The translations under genes were made by a program, and so were the position numbers. The notes below the pieces were generated by a model that was given only the letters and a program-made list of their open reading frames with translations, made no database searches and had not been told where the DNA came from. A stretch of 64,000 nt of DNA from Vesta saturnalis (taxonomy: Eukaryota > Arthropoda > Insecta > Coleoptera > Lampyridae). Of this stretch, positions 36,460 to 48,794 are shown piece by piece; position 1 is the first letter of the stretch, and each line of letters opens with the position of its first letter. The stretch is taken from assembly GCA_036346205.1 (NCBI GenBank), contig JARFJB010000379.1, positions 2,287,501 to 2,351,500 on the forward strand, given 5' to 3'.

Positions 36460-36460
<1 letters not shown>

Positions 36461-36507
<47 letters not shown>
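36461..36507. repeat. (AT)n microsatellite inside tRNA-bearing repeat
   Basis: About 23 AT units at the trailer junction of the repeat. Other copies have only AAATATG here, so the expansion arose after this copy was formed. Confidence 0.95.
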
Positions 36508-36510
<3 letters not shown>

Positions 36511-36556
36511 ATTAAAAATTGTTTTTAATTTTATGAACTACATAAATAAAAAGTTT

Positions 36557-36629
36557 ACCTGGAGTAGGATTTGAACCTACGACCTGTACTTTGCTAGAGT
36601 GCCGCAGTAATCATCTGCGCTATCGAGAT
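36557..36629 (-). tRNA. tRNA-like sequence, degraded acceptor
   Basis: Antisense tRNA-like part of the repeat. T arm (GTAGG/CCTAC) and anticodon loop CTAGCAA are intact, but the acceptor has a mismatch and the D arm has several changes, so the cloverleaf is weakened. Probably not functional. Confidence 0.4.
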
Positions 36630-36640
36630 ACTTAAGCTAG

Positions 36641-37804
36641 ACTGTAAGACAAGAAGCGGTATATACACGCTTTGCGTAATAGGATTAGTTTGTAAAATGA
36701 TATAAAAATATATTTCTAAGTAGCGTAAACTGTATAAACAAGAACTTCATCCTTTCCTTTGATGTTATACGTAGGTACCTTATGTATAAAGCTTTGCACC
36801 TTTGCCAAAAAATATTACGATTTGCATTTTTGCAGATTACAGAATTTGTGGAAATAATCGGGTTTACTCGGGATTAGTTTCCTAACACTATCTGTGGTTT
36901 AAAGTTTATTATACAAAGTACAATAAAAATAAGTATGATGGCTGTAAGTATAAAACAAACACAGCATGCATGCTTTTAACTACCTCTAGTGCTTACGTAT
37001 TTGAATATGCTTAATTATTGTAATATAATATATCCGCAATAAGTTAAGTATTCAACAGTAACAAAAGCAAAAAATTACCATTTTTGACAACTAATGAATT
37101 ACCGGAATTAACTACAAATAGTGATACCTTCCACATTTAATAGTTCCATAGGTAAAAATGAAAATAGAAACCAACAGGAAGAGTTTGGCGTCGACGAGAT
37201 TAACTTGGTTCTCTGTAGTTCCAAGCAACATTTTAATTGGGCAGGTAGAGTAACTAAACAAAATGCATTTTAGACCGGATAAGGTTTATCATTAATTCGA
37301 TAAAGTGTTGTGACAAAATTTATGATTTTGCGATACAAAAAACTAATATTACAACAGAGATCATCGAAACCTAAAGGACCATTCCCAAAAGACGAAAACA
37401 ATCTACCTTTTCCAAAAACCTTTTATTATTTTAAATAGCATCATTACTGTTTATATTACTCGCACAAAACCGATGTACCTTATTGAGAGCATCTTTTGAC
37501 TTTTTGTGGATAGAATAGCACAATCATTTAATTCGGGTTAATGGAGTAAGCGATTGGCAGGGCATTAAAATAAAATTGAAGTTCATGAAAAATCCTTAAT
37601 TCAGCTGCACGTCTCAGTTGAACTTCAAAAAAGGGACCGTTCTGGCAAAATATTCTAATTAGAATACTAGACAATATTGTTCTAAATTTAGCGTTATTAA
37701 TGTCGCTTAGAGGGCATATGGGGTAGTTGGTGATGCTGGTAGTTGAAATTATCCAGGATTAGTTAGGAAAATCAATTAGAGACTTCCTTATAAGCAATAT
37801 TTAA
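36641..37804. other. Non-coding stretch between repeat copies
   Basis: AT-rich, with no supported coding or structural feature. Confidence 0.45.
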
Positions 37805-37849
37805 ACAAAAAGTATTATTAATTTTATTAAATACATAAATAAAAAGTTT

Positions 37850-37922
37850 ACCTCGAGTAGGATTTGAACCTACGACTTGTACTTTGCTAGAGTACCGCGC
37901 TAACCAACTGCGCCACCAAGGT
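37850..37922 (-). tRNA. tRNA-like gene in repeat, anticodon AGC
   Basis: On the minus strand the cloverleaf is complete: acceptor ACCTTGG/TCGAGGT, D stem GCGC/GCGC, anticodon stem GTACT/AGTAC with loop CTAGCAA, T stem GTAGG/CCTAC. Box A is TGGCGCAGTTGG and box B is GGTTCAAATCC. A T-run (AAAAA on the plus strand) lies 4-5 bases past the 3' end as a terminator. As at 23025, alanine anticodon and lack of G3-U70 argue against a normal tRNA-Ala. Confidence 0.6.
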
Positions 37923-38170
37923 TCAAGCCCCAATCGATGTAATTTTGTCTTTATGTATGTAGAACGGATGTCAATTCTAAATATAATGAGATTACAATCA
38001 AATTACTTATATTAATGGAATGTGAGCCTGCAATATCGCAAGGATTCGCACATACCAAAGCAACTTGACTAATATTAAATTAAAGTTTTTTGTTATGAAC
38101 CAATAAGTTCAAAGGAAATATGTAATTAAAAATTATTATTAATTTTATTAAATACATAAATAAAAAGTTT

Positions 38171-38240
38171 ACCTCGAGTAGGATTTGAACCTACGACCTG
38201 TACTTTGCTAGAGTACCACGCTAACCAACTGCGCCACCAA
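38171..38240 (-). tRNA. tRNA-like sequence cut at the inversion point
   Basis: Same sequence as the copy at 37850, but the 5' acceptor strand is lost: the repeat flips orientation at 38240. D, anticodon and T arms are intact, as are boxes A and B. Confidence 0.45.
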
Positions 38241-38585
38241 TATAATATAATAATTTAATATTAGTCAAGTTGCTTTGGTATGTGCGAATCCTTGCGATAT
38301 TGCAGGCTCACATTCCATTAATATAAGTAATTTGATTGTAATCTCATTATATTTAGAATTGACATCCGTTCTACATACATAAAGACAAAATTACATCGAT
38401 TGGGGCTTGAACCTTGGTGGCGCAGTTGGTTAGCGCGGTACTCTAGCAAAGTACAAGTCGTAGGTTCAAATCCTACTCGAGATAAACTTTTTATTTATGT
38501 ATTTAATAAAATTAATAATAATTTTTAATTACATATTTCCTTTGAACTTATTCGTTCATAACAAAAAACTTATAATAATATTTAA
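38241..38585 (+). repeat. tRNA-bearing repeat, complete sense unit
   Basis: Leader, full tRNA-like gene and trailer in sense, inverted with respect to the two preceding units. Together with 37805-38240 it can fold into a long hairpin: 37850-38100 pairs with about 38245-38530. Confidence 0.85.
38411..38483 (+). tRNA. tRNA-like gene in repeat, anticodon AGC
   Basis: Cloverleaf as in the 37850 copy, with one acceptor mismatch (C2 against A) because the 3' strand reads TCGAGAT. Boxes A and B are perfect, and a TTTTT terminator begins 4-5 bases downstream. Probably a polymerase III-transcribed repeat RNA. No decoding role can be claimed. Confidence 0.55.
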
Positions 38586-41500
38586 ACAAGTTTATTTTTT
38601 CTACACTATTGGATACAACATAAGACATGTCTAAAACTGCCCAATTAACGATAATATTACGTTGTAATTAAAAGAGATGTAATTAATGACATATCAATGG
38701 CAAAGTGTCGCCGACAGGATTATGACGGTGGAGCAAATAATCATAACAAATTGATTGATTATTATAGGTTAGTTTTTTCCTAAATTGATCCCATTACAAA
38801 AGTTTCAGAAAATGTTCATGCTCGTGATTTTCTTAACTCTGCCACAGTACGAGATGACGATTATCTTAATGTTTCGTTGGCGGTGCAAGATAATCATCAG
38901 TTCTACAATTACAGACATAGTATCCAATTATAATATGGCAGTGTCCTTCTCCCCAAAGGTATATTTATTTTAAACGGGCATATCATTGGGACAACGAGGT
39001 ATTAGGATTTTCTTCGAGCCCACGTCATTCCTGTACGATGTGTCGTTTAAGGGGAATGCTAGCCCAGAAAAGGTTTTTCATGCTATTGAGATAATTTGAT
39101 CTTTCGTTAATTCAATAGTTTTATCTATATATGGATATATGTGATAAATCGTATACTCTGCGTCCTCAAAATAGCAAAATCAATAATGAAGAGTCAAACT
39201 GTTCATTGTATGTATATTACCGATATGATGCGTTATACCATAATATGTTGTAATATGTTGTTTGATACCAGATTGTATTAATTTTTATTTATAACTTTAA
39301 AATAAGCAGACTACTTCAAGATAACCTAGTTCACTGCTAGTAGCAGAAACCAACTCTAGAGTCTAGTTCGAACCCAACGCCCGAAGGTAGATTGAACGTG
39401 TATAGTTTACATTTTATCTACTTTATTAACCGCGTTTGTGATTTCCTGACTTATGGCTTATACCTTATGATGTTTTTATTTCCTCTTTTATATTAAATTT
39501 AAGCTAAAAACATACGAAATATGTTTTAGTTATTTCAGAAGAACCGATAATGTTCGAACGTTCGGCCGTCCGACTCCTAGATCGAGAACAATGGGACCTA
39601 TCGCGCTCAAATTTCAGGGTATGTATAATTTGATCAAAGGGAAACCCCCTATTTACTCCAAACATAAGTTTTTGTTTTTTTAATTTATTTTTGAACATAG
39701 TGACCAAGTGGGTAAAACTTTGGTAAAGATTAGTATTTTTGGACCAAATATTACCCCATCAAGTGCTCCCACCACCTCATAAAGCGGTCTACATACAAAT
39801 CAACCATAATGTTTTGTTTTGATTATGCATTTAGTTTCTATACATGTGGAAGTGGCCATCCCTTACTTGGTGCATATTTTTTTTACTTATTGTTACTTTA
39901 TAAGTGAACTGAAGTCATTAGGTAATAAAAAATAGTCACAACCAGATTCGATCAAAAAAGATACACAGTGTTCTTTTCAACTGAGTATGACTAAAAAATA
40001 CTGTCACCAAGATGGCGATGGCGAAGTACCCTAGAATAGATACTAAGGCACACTTTTTACCATGTTCGGATTCAATCTCTTAACCAAACACGTAACTACA
40101 TTTGTGTTCTGCAATATTTTCCTATAATAACAGAAGGTACATTTACGAAAATTAAACAAGGTTAACCGGAGCCCTCAAAAATGTCTTGGAGACAACAATG
40201 ATTACTGATAGGGTTAATCCGGTTTTATTTTTGTAAATGTCTATTATGTTAGTTTTGTAGTAACATTAATGACACTGCTCAGTTACTACTTTTTATAATC
40301 AGACCTTGATAATTTTTACATTACCGAAATATTAGAATTTATACGATTATTAAAGGAGATGAAAACATGGTCAAACAATTTTCATGAACGGCCGAGAAGA
40401 AATCAGGTTTTGTTGATGTATTTAAAAGAGAACAGAGCAATATTTTTTTATTGTTCCACAAATCTGTGTATCTGTGCGAGGCATTAAATATGTATCGATT
40501 ACTACGAAGCTTATTAATTATAGTCGACCACGAGCGCTTACTCAAATTTTTGACCATCCATGCTGAATATGCGCTAAAGTAAGGAAATCATTTCAGTCGT
40601 GCGTTAAAAACAGACGCTTAAGGCTTTAAAATTCTGGAAAATACGAAGTGGTTTTCCTACTTTATTTTTTTTTTGGTATGTCATATTAACAAGGAACCAA
40701 TTTATTTACAATATATGGGACCATATCAGATTCCAGTTATAACCAGATTTTTGAAAAAAAATTATAAGTGCAAGTTCACTTATCCAGCACTAATTCATGC
40801 TCATTCAATAATTTTAATTTGTTACGATACAACAATTAATTTTGTAACACAACAATTTCAGAAGTTTCAAATAAAGATTTTTGAAGCATAGTTTTGTAGG
40901 TGATTTATTGTTTAATAAATTGTGAGCCTCTCTCATAAAAAATTGTCCATCACCGTTATAGACGGTGTCATGTTGACATTTTAAACATATTTTTACACGA
41001 TTGATGTAAGTACAGGACCGCGCCACCCTAGTGGCGAGTATGTTCAGTGAACACAGGCGGTACATCAGAAAGGCGGCAATATGTGGTAGTGTAGTTGTTT
41101 CCACAGTTGCAAATACAACAAAAATTTTAAAAAAATTAGTAGGGGTTGCCCAAAGTGGGATTATAACTTAATTGTTTAAAAGGTGTAAGGTACACTGTAC
41201 GAAGTCGTCCGAGTTATTTCTAACACATTACATCAGCTTTGATTTGTCGCTCGTCTAGAAATCCTAACCGCCATTATTATTAACCGACAAAGGCACAGCT
41301 ATCAGCCGCCTATATTCTGTTCTTATCAATTGTCATTCGGCTTCCAGTCTGGAGTCTCGCAGTCTCCAGATCTTTCTAGAATTTACTGTAAGTCGTATAA
41401 AGACGCACGAAAGTGGTGGAAAGGGAAGTCGATTCCGATAGTAAGTCGCGTGTACATCAGAAATAAATATTCAAAGTAAATTTAGTTGTTGGTAGACTTG

Positions 41501-41640
41501 TAGTGAAAAGTGAAATATAAATTGTAGAAATTAATTGTAATTCTAAGCGTTAGTATCAATTACGTTAAATAAATCAAGAAGATCTTGTGAAATTGAAGTT
41601 ACCTACAGTACTAACGTAACCGACTATTCCTGCTTATAAA
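38586..41640. other. Mostly non-coding stretch
   Basis: Contains one small exon-like block at 39539. Other frames (for example 40339-40557, 40814-41104) show no domain I can defend. The region from about 41150 has balanced composition and may be the 5' part of the hAT element that follows. Confidence 0.35.
39539..39618 (+). CDS. Candidate internal exon, function unknown
   Basis: An 80 bp GC-rich block is bounded by TTATTTCAG on the left and GTATGT on the right, both good splice sites. One frame is fully open and reads EPIMFERSAVRLLDREQWDL and on through SRSNFR. The acceptor side needs two bases to complete a codon (phase 1), which does not match the phase 2 donor of the exon at 25239, so at least one further exon would be required if both belong to one gene. 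The minus strand is also open here. I do not recognise the protein. Confidence 0.35.
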
Positions 41641-41647
41641 AAATGAT

Positions 41648-44600
41648 GAAGCGTTGAACACTCTTCGGCGCCCAATACAAAAAGAAGAGGATGAAAGAAA
41701 AATAAAGAGAGAAGGGTGAGATTTTCAAATTAGTCAAAACTGAAGAATTGGTGCCGTCTACGAGTCGCAATATTAGTGCTACATTTCAAGTAAGTGAGAG
41801 TAGTGTCAGTAGTGAGAGAAGAGTATGTGAGGCTAAAGATAATGTTCCATCAGGTACTTCATGGTGGCTGCACGGATAATGCTAACGTCGTATATCCATA
41901 AGTTATTTCGCTAACTCTCTTAAGTGACGATCCAGATAAATGGCCAGAGACGCTTTCATGCGCAGAAAGACAACTTTTGGTTGAAAATGGTTCTATTCAG
42001 GTTAAAGGTGTAACAACCCATTGTGAGTTGTATTAAAAATACCGTAATTTAGGTTCTTCAGTCATTTAATTGTAAATATAAGAAAAATTTTAATTATTTT
42101 TGCATTATAGCTATGAGGTAGGCTTAATTTGCATTTTGGTGTAACTTAAGTGCATATCTTCTTAAGGGTATATATTTCTTAAAGGTTTATACTCCCACTT
42201 CAAATTATTTTTCTGATCATTTTATTCGCACATTATGTCATCGTGACTTAATTCTTTGCGCAAATCCTTTCGCGCACGACTACATCGTCTGATATTCTAG
42301 GTATCCATTTTAGTACTTAATGAACCTTATGTTGAGTAGGAAGCTTTTTTGGGTTTTCCACCTAAATTTAGTGAAAGTGCCATTGCCCTTTTCAGGCACT
42401 TACTTTTACTTTTATTTTCTTTTATTTTTACTTTTATTACAATTTAAGTACGCATTTAATTTTACTATTGCTTACGCTTTCATCTTATGATTGCAATTTT
42501 TATTGGAAATTTCAAGAAATGCAATAAAGGGATTATTCAATTTCAAGAAGACCAATTTATAAGAAATAAAATTCCAGTTTGGGTATGGTTGACGACATAA
42601 AAGCATTGTTATTGCAATATATTGCGCAACATTGACACAAGGATTACGTCACCTTGGTTTGCAATTTTGCATTATTTTTTATAATACCAGGAGTTCTCAA
42701 GAAGATGTAGTATATTTTGTAACAGGTATTTATGATTTAATTAGTAATTTAAGGCTATTTTTAAGATATATTTTATTTAACCCTATCATTTTAACTGTTA
42801 AGAAACATAGTTGAATGTTTTTTATTATTTCTCATTTTGATAAAATTTTTAGTGCAGAACTCGGTTTAGTTATTCCGAGGATTATAAAAAATAACTTGGC
42901 GTCCGAGATCATTTTTATTAGTGTTACATTGCAATTTTTTTATATTGATGTTCAGTGTAAGTAATCAAGCAGAAATTGAGGTGATTAAGCAAATGAAAAG
43001 AATGAACCACCCTATATTAATCTTCCGATTGAGTCAAAGGCATTATTTGTGGTGAATGGTTAGTATCTCACGTTAGTTTAACGATTTGTTTTTGGAGAAC
43101 TTTTTATTTTTACACATTATTTCTTTACACTTATTTCATTTTTATATTATAACGATTACCAGTTCGACCACTTTGTTATAAAGGATACCTATATCCAAAA
43201 AAAATCACTTTTATTCGTGCACATTGGTAAACGGTGAAGCATGCGAAAAGAAGTTACTTTTGTATTCAGTGCCTAAAGATTGTGTATTTTGATTTTATTG
43301 CAATTCAAAAAACCCTACTTTCGCGGAAACTGGTACAATAGATTGGCAACACACCACTCCTGTTATCTCGACATGAAAAAAAGCGAAATGCACAATAATA
43401 GTTTTAAAGTACTTGCAAATCTGGCACTTAAGCAAAACCACAGTTGATAATCGTGGACAAAAACTTTTTGATCGGGAAATAAAGCACAGGTATAATGTAA
43501 TACTGCGAATTGTGTACGTTATACAATTTCTAGCTTTACGTGGGGGATCAAATGAGTTGTTTGAACAAGACAACGTAAATTTTTTAAGAGCAATACAAAC
43601 GATGTCGAATGTTGATGCAACATTATATGAACACATTCGTAGGATTCAAACACCTACAGAAACGAACAAATACATGCCTAAATTTTGAGGTGATTTACAA
43701 TTATAGCTTCGCTAATACTAAATTTATTAGCAGGTACTATATATTACGCAATAATTTTAGACTGCACACCATACAAAGGTCACCAGGAACAATTAACAAC
43801 TATAGTACGTCCTGTTGATTTGCATTTTCAAACAAAGGCTGTAGAAATTCGTGAGCATTTCCTAGGGTTTTTTCGAAAATTAGCTCAACATCCGAAAATG
43901 TATTTCAAGAGCTTCATAAACATTTGGATACAAGAAGTATTCGTGGTCAGGGATATGACAATGGATCAACCATGAAGGGGAAGCTCAATGCGCATCGCAC
44001 AGTTTAAATTTTGGCGTAAATGATGCAGCTAGTTTAAATTTCGAAACTATTGATTTTTTTTGGTATCGTTCAGCAACTTTACGTAGTTTTTCCATCTTCA
44101 ACTCTACGTTGGATTTGAACAAACATCCATAGCTTCACATTAAAACCATTATCTGACACACTATGGGAGAGTAGGATAGATTTAATACGTCCCACCCCCC
44201 TAAGCACTATATAAAAGCAATACGTGAAGCATTAATCACATGACCAGTGCTGAAGAGGAGGAATCCTGAACAGTCTACGAATAAGCATATAAGCATAAGG
44301 TATAAGCATACTAACCAAAAGCATGAGCAAACTAACCTAAAAAAAAAATAAAAAAAAAAAACATTAATCAGATTCATCAGATGACAACGGCAAAAGCATT
44401 AATGCTCGTCACCAAGAAAAAAAGGTATTTAAACGGAATTTTTATTTTACTATTCGGATAAGACCACTTGTTGCAAGACTGACGCACTACTTAACGAGCA
44501 TTCTAATTACTTTGGGTTTTTATACAGCATACCGGAATTAAAAAAAAATTCTGAATCAGATTTGAGTAAACACAACTTAGGCTTAGAAGTTATATTTTTA

Positions 44601-44890
44601 AGAAACAAATACCCTTTTTAGTTGTACTTTAGAAAAAAACAGTGGCCCCTTGAAAGTTTTACGTTATTTGGTAAAAAATAATCTACAAAGTTATTTTTTT
44701 AATACACTAATAATTTTGACGCTACCTGCTGAGAGATCGTTCTCTAAACTTAGCTTGACCAAGAACCACCTTAGGACTATGCTTTAAGAACGTGTAATTG
44801 ACCTCACCTATTGAATCGAAAATACAGGATGCATTAAATATTCATAGCATTGTCCAAAAGTTTTCTGAAAATAAAGCTCGGCGTATAAAA
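41648..44890 (+). pseudogene. hAT-superfamily transposase, ZMYM1/TTF-type relic
   Basis: Pieces of one protein appear in order: an N-terminal basic and KLVKTEELVPSTS segment, then DDPDKWPETLSCAERQLL near 41930. A TTF-type zinc finger part (TLVNGEACEKKLLLYS, KDCVF) lies near 43220. LSKTTVDNRGQKLFDREIKH and LRGGSNELFEQDN fall at 43430-43560. ILDCTP-HQEQLTT-type and IRGQGYDNGSTMKGK blocks of the DUF4371 core follow to 43990. A SDTLWESRID segment is near 44160 and the hAT C-terminal dimerisation motif (TLPAERSFSKL) near 44720. Roughly 1.1 kb of unrelated sequence separates the second and third parts. Many stops; inactive. Confidence 0.8.
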
Positions 44891-46590
44891 CTTTTATAAA
44901 TCGTGTTCCTTATTACGAGAAATAATTATTGTCTATTTTTAGGTTAATGTTTATTTAATTGTTAGTTAACCTTTAAAAAACCTGTAGAAATTGTTTTGCT
45001 ATTATATTTACTAATATTAAAATATTTTATATTAACCTTCTATAAGCTTGGTACGGACGGCACAGTGACGCGGCCCTGTGTAAGTGTTTCTGATTTGTTA
45101 CAACAAATACAATTATTTCCCTTCCTTAATAAAAATGCAAATGCAAAAGAAAAGAGCCATAAGGTTTTTATTACAGCGGTACGTAGTAATATCTAAAAAG
45201 TAAACTTGCTGCAAAAAAATACGATGACGTGTATACCTTGAGCTACTAACTTAACTATCATAACTCATCTTAAAACAGGTAGATTTACTTTTTTATGGTA
45301 GTTTATACAAACACCTATCACACTTTTTCGAAATTATATGAGTAAATTAACTACTGAAATCAATATTTTTATTATTAAACAGTAATCGTAGGTCAATGAA
45401 TTCGAAACGACAGTAAAAGTATTTCTTTGATAATCTATAATGTAGGTCGTTTACCATACTTTTTCTTTCATTATAAAATAATAAAAATCATAACCTTGTA
45501 CTTGTACCTGACAGAAACATAAAAGTAGAAACTTGACCGAGACATCGGTAGCCTTGTCTTTTTGTTTAACTAATTGGTTGAAGATTAAAATAATTTCTTT
45601 GCGAATTATTTAAATTATTTATTAACAATTAACATATAATAGAGAGAAAACTGAACATTTGTTGTGATAGGTTTCATTTTACGCTTATTAAACTAGTTAA
45701 TAGTAATTTTTTACAAATTGCATTATGTACTTTATTATAATTTTATTTTAATTAAATTACTATAATTAAGTAAAAAGTTTTCATGGTTTTTAGGTTTAAT
45801 TTTAGCTTCTAACTTAAAAAATAATGAATGATCTGTATTTTCTTAATCAGAAAAAGAAGTAATCTAGGTACTAGATTGTGTAGGTAAGCAGGTTCGTTAT
45901 ATTATACTTACAGAAGAAAACTATTTCGTAATAGGCTATTATATGTTTAGAAAAACTGGCAGATCAGGATAAATGCAAATAACCACATTTTTTATTTCTT
46001 AAGAATAGTAATCTATGTAACAAGAACATTTAAATTATGCATTACGCACGAGTAAGTTTAGAGGCGATTATAGTTTTAGTTTATATACACTTTGATAATA
46101 CATTTTTTTCGGTTTTATTGAAACATTTATATTTATAACACTTAGTTTTCATTTTTTTTTATTAATACCTAATCTGCACTATAAATTACTTAAACTTTCA
46201 AAATAAGTAGTATGTAGGTGGTATTGTGTCTGCAACAATGGTGAATAGATATCCTTTTAATAAATAATTCAGGCATTCATCAAACGTATTTTCTTAAGGT
46301 TTTTAAACAATGCTGCATTATTTTACTTAACTTTTTATTTATTACAAAAAGGAAAAACGCACCACGTATTTAGTCTAAATACGATTAGACTTTTATTTAA
46401 TGGTTGCTTGAGTAATTCATAACACCACACATAACCCAGATTGTCATACGTAATGAATTAACTTTAAACTTTTATTTCGAATAAGTAATTACTCAGTATT
46501 CTTTTTTTGTTAGTATGCGCATGCTTATGGTTAGTTACTTATTTTAGCTTATATAGATCTGTGCGTAGACTGTTCAGGAGTCCTGCTGTT
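44891..46590. other. AT-rich non-coding stretch
   Basis: No supported features. Composition changes sharply to GC-rich at about 46560, where the non-LTR relic begins. Confidence 0.45.
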
Positions 46591-46649
46591 TAGTAGGGTG
46601 TAGCGTGCTGTGTGCGGTTAATCCGATTCGTTTGCCGGTATCATGCTAG

Positions 46650-48790
46650 GTCATCATCGAATAGACGGGGGGATGCGGAGAGCATATGGAGTATTGTCTA
46701 GGGATTCTTGTATCTCCTCGGGGAGGTCGTCTAGGAGTTGTGTTAGGATCGCAGGGGTGTTTGAATTTTAATTTGAGTTTTTTCCAGGGGAATTGAGGAA
46801 ATCTGTAGTTGTAGGGAGTGGTAAGGGTCTCTCTGGTTGAGATTGTTTTGCCGAAAATTCTTTTATGTGCAAAATTTCTTTGTAATATCTGTATTTTGTG
46901 TGTGATGAGTGGTATGTTTGCGTGTTGTATTATGAGGTCGTTAGGGTACCTTCAAGGTAACCTGTGTATACGTCTGAGCATTCGGCGTTCACAGGAAGAA
47001 ATAGAGAAGAGGGTTTATATTAGTGTATATGGGTGCTCGGAAATCCATAACAGGTGTTATGTAGGTGTGTTATAGTGTTTTGTGGTGCAAACTTCTAAGT
47101 CTAACCCGAAGGGAGCCCAGTAGGTTTGCTCGGTTTTTTATCCTGTTTAGAGTTCTTTGTACATCGGGATCCAATTAAGGATTCCTAAGTAGGTACTTTG
47201 GGAATCTATCTTCGGTGTAGTTAGGTTGTCGGAAGAGGATTATTTGGCTTTTGGTAGGATTGACGAAGACTCTCCACCGGTTCGCCTAGTTGGAGAAGTT
47301 CCGGAGGGTTTTGGATATGAGGTGGGAGGCCGTTCCGCTGTTCAGATTAACCAACCAAAAGGCGGTGTCACCTCCAAACTGCGCAACGACTACTACGGGT
47401 TGTGTAACTTCGGGAATATCAGATGCGAAGATAGCGTAAAGGACTGGGGCTAAGGCTAGAACCTTGCGGTACGCCTGCTGTATATTAAAAAGGATTGGGG
47501 AAGGTGTTTCCTACTGTGACTCGAACTGACCGGCATGCCAGACCCTGTGAAATGCTTGATTAATCTCCAGAAACACAGCCATGTCGCATTGCTTGTAATT
47601 GAATGCTCTGGTGGTTTCCGTAAGCAGCTTCAACAAGGGATCGTGACACGTTCGCTTGGGAAGAAAGCCAAATTGGCTGTTGGAAAGAAGATCGTTGAAT
47701 TCAAGGTGGTCCCTGAGTTGCCTGGCTAGAATCTGCGCAAACCATTTTACAAGGCAACTCAGGAGGGAGATGGGTCTATAGGAGGAAGGTGTGGTTAGGT
47801 CCGAGTGTTGTTTGGGTGTCGGTGGAGGCCGATTTCGAATCGGTCGAGAAGTGGGATAGGATTAGGCATTTGTTGTAAATGTCGGAGAGTAATCGGAGGG
47901 TTGGGTCGGGTAGGTACCGGTGGCTTTTAAGATTTAGGCCGCCATGAGCTGAGGCTGAATTTCTTCCTTTTTTAAAGTTCGCGTTGACCTGGGGGGAGTG
48001 ATGGAGGCATAGAAGGGACTCTCGTTATCTAGTTAGATTTAGAGAAGGTTAAAGGAACGAAATTCTTCAAGGTAACTCTCAAGGAGTACCTTGAACTGAT
48101 TGTCGAATTGGGGATCTTCTTGGGATCGGAAAATGGATTGGACGTGGAGACCAAAGAAGTCAGCCATTCCTTGGTCGGAAGAGATTAAGTTGCCCTGTGG
48201 GTCGGTTAGGTGGGAATTAGGGTTTACTTTCCTTCTGGTCAGTCTATCAAACTGTTGCCAAGAGTTTCGCGTTTCTATTGTCTATAGTGCTATGGGTTCT
48301 GAAACAATGATATGATCTATTATTGATCATCGGATAGGGTGTTGTGGCCGGGCGGATTGTAGTATGAGAAGAAGACGATCGGAGTGGGAAATTGCACCGT
48401 CACAGCAACGCATTAGAGATGCTGTAGGTGCACAGTAAGTTGAATGAGAGTGGATGGGCAGTTCCGTGGTGGCTGTTGTTCGTGTAAGAGGTTTTTAAGT
48501 AAGGAGTGTTTCCGACGATCACCCCTGGCATTAACAGTCCCTGCCAGGATATCCATTTTAGAGGGATTTAAGGATTGGGTACGCAGATTACGGAGACCGC
48601 CATCCGCGTGCCGGATACGCAGGTCCGGTACTCCGTTGAAAGTAGGATAACGACTCCAGGACACGAATGACCCTATTTCGCCGGTCGGAAAACATACTGA
48701 GAAGGGTGTGGGTGAGTACTTGGAGGAAGTTTTTAATGTAAAGGGGCTCGGTGTCAGGGCTGAGTTTAAGGTGTGCGTGGTCTTCCGAGT
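46650..48790 (-). pseudogene. LINE ORF2 (endonuclease-RT) relic
   Basis: In rotating minus-strand frames: YRPISLL-type block at about 47780, then SNSQFGFLPKRTCHDPLLKL and FLEINQAFHRVWHAGQF (motif A, where the usual FLD aspartate reads as glutamate), then AGVPQGSSLSP at about 47475. The catalytic YADD box has become FGGD (about 47362-47388). The usual 3' part of ORF2 is barely recognisable. Replacement of catalytic residues and many stops make it inactive. Confidence 0.75.
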
Positions 48791-48794
48791 GGGA

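Larger units (their letters stand above)
36290..36640 (-). repeat. tRNA-bearing repeat unit (antisense) split by (AT)n
   Basis: A nearly full unit in antisense: leader, trailer and tRNA-like segment. An (AT)n expansion (36461-36507) lies at the point where other copies have a short TATG motif. Confidence 0.8.
37805..38240 (-). repeat. tRNA-bearing repeat, two tandem antisense units
   Basis: The first unit (about 37805-38100) is complete. The second (about 38101-38240) is cut immediately after its tRNA-like part. The copies are nearly identical to each other and to the sense unit that follows, indicating recent amplification or homogenisation. Confidence 0.85.

Noticed and set aside
40339..40557. 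Plus-strand sequence with VDHERLLKFL-like reading, considered as an RNase H or integrase remnant
   Set aside because: The resemblance is limited to a few residues and no neighbouring polymerase or integrase motif is present.
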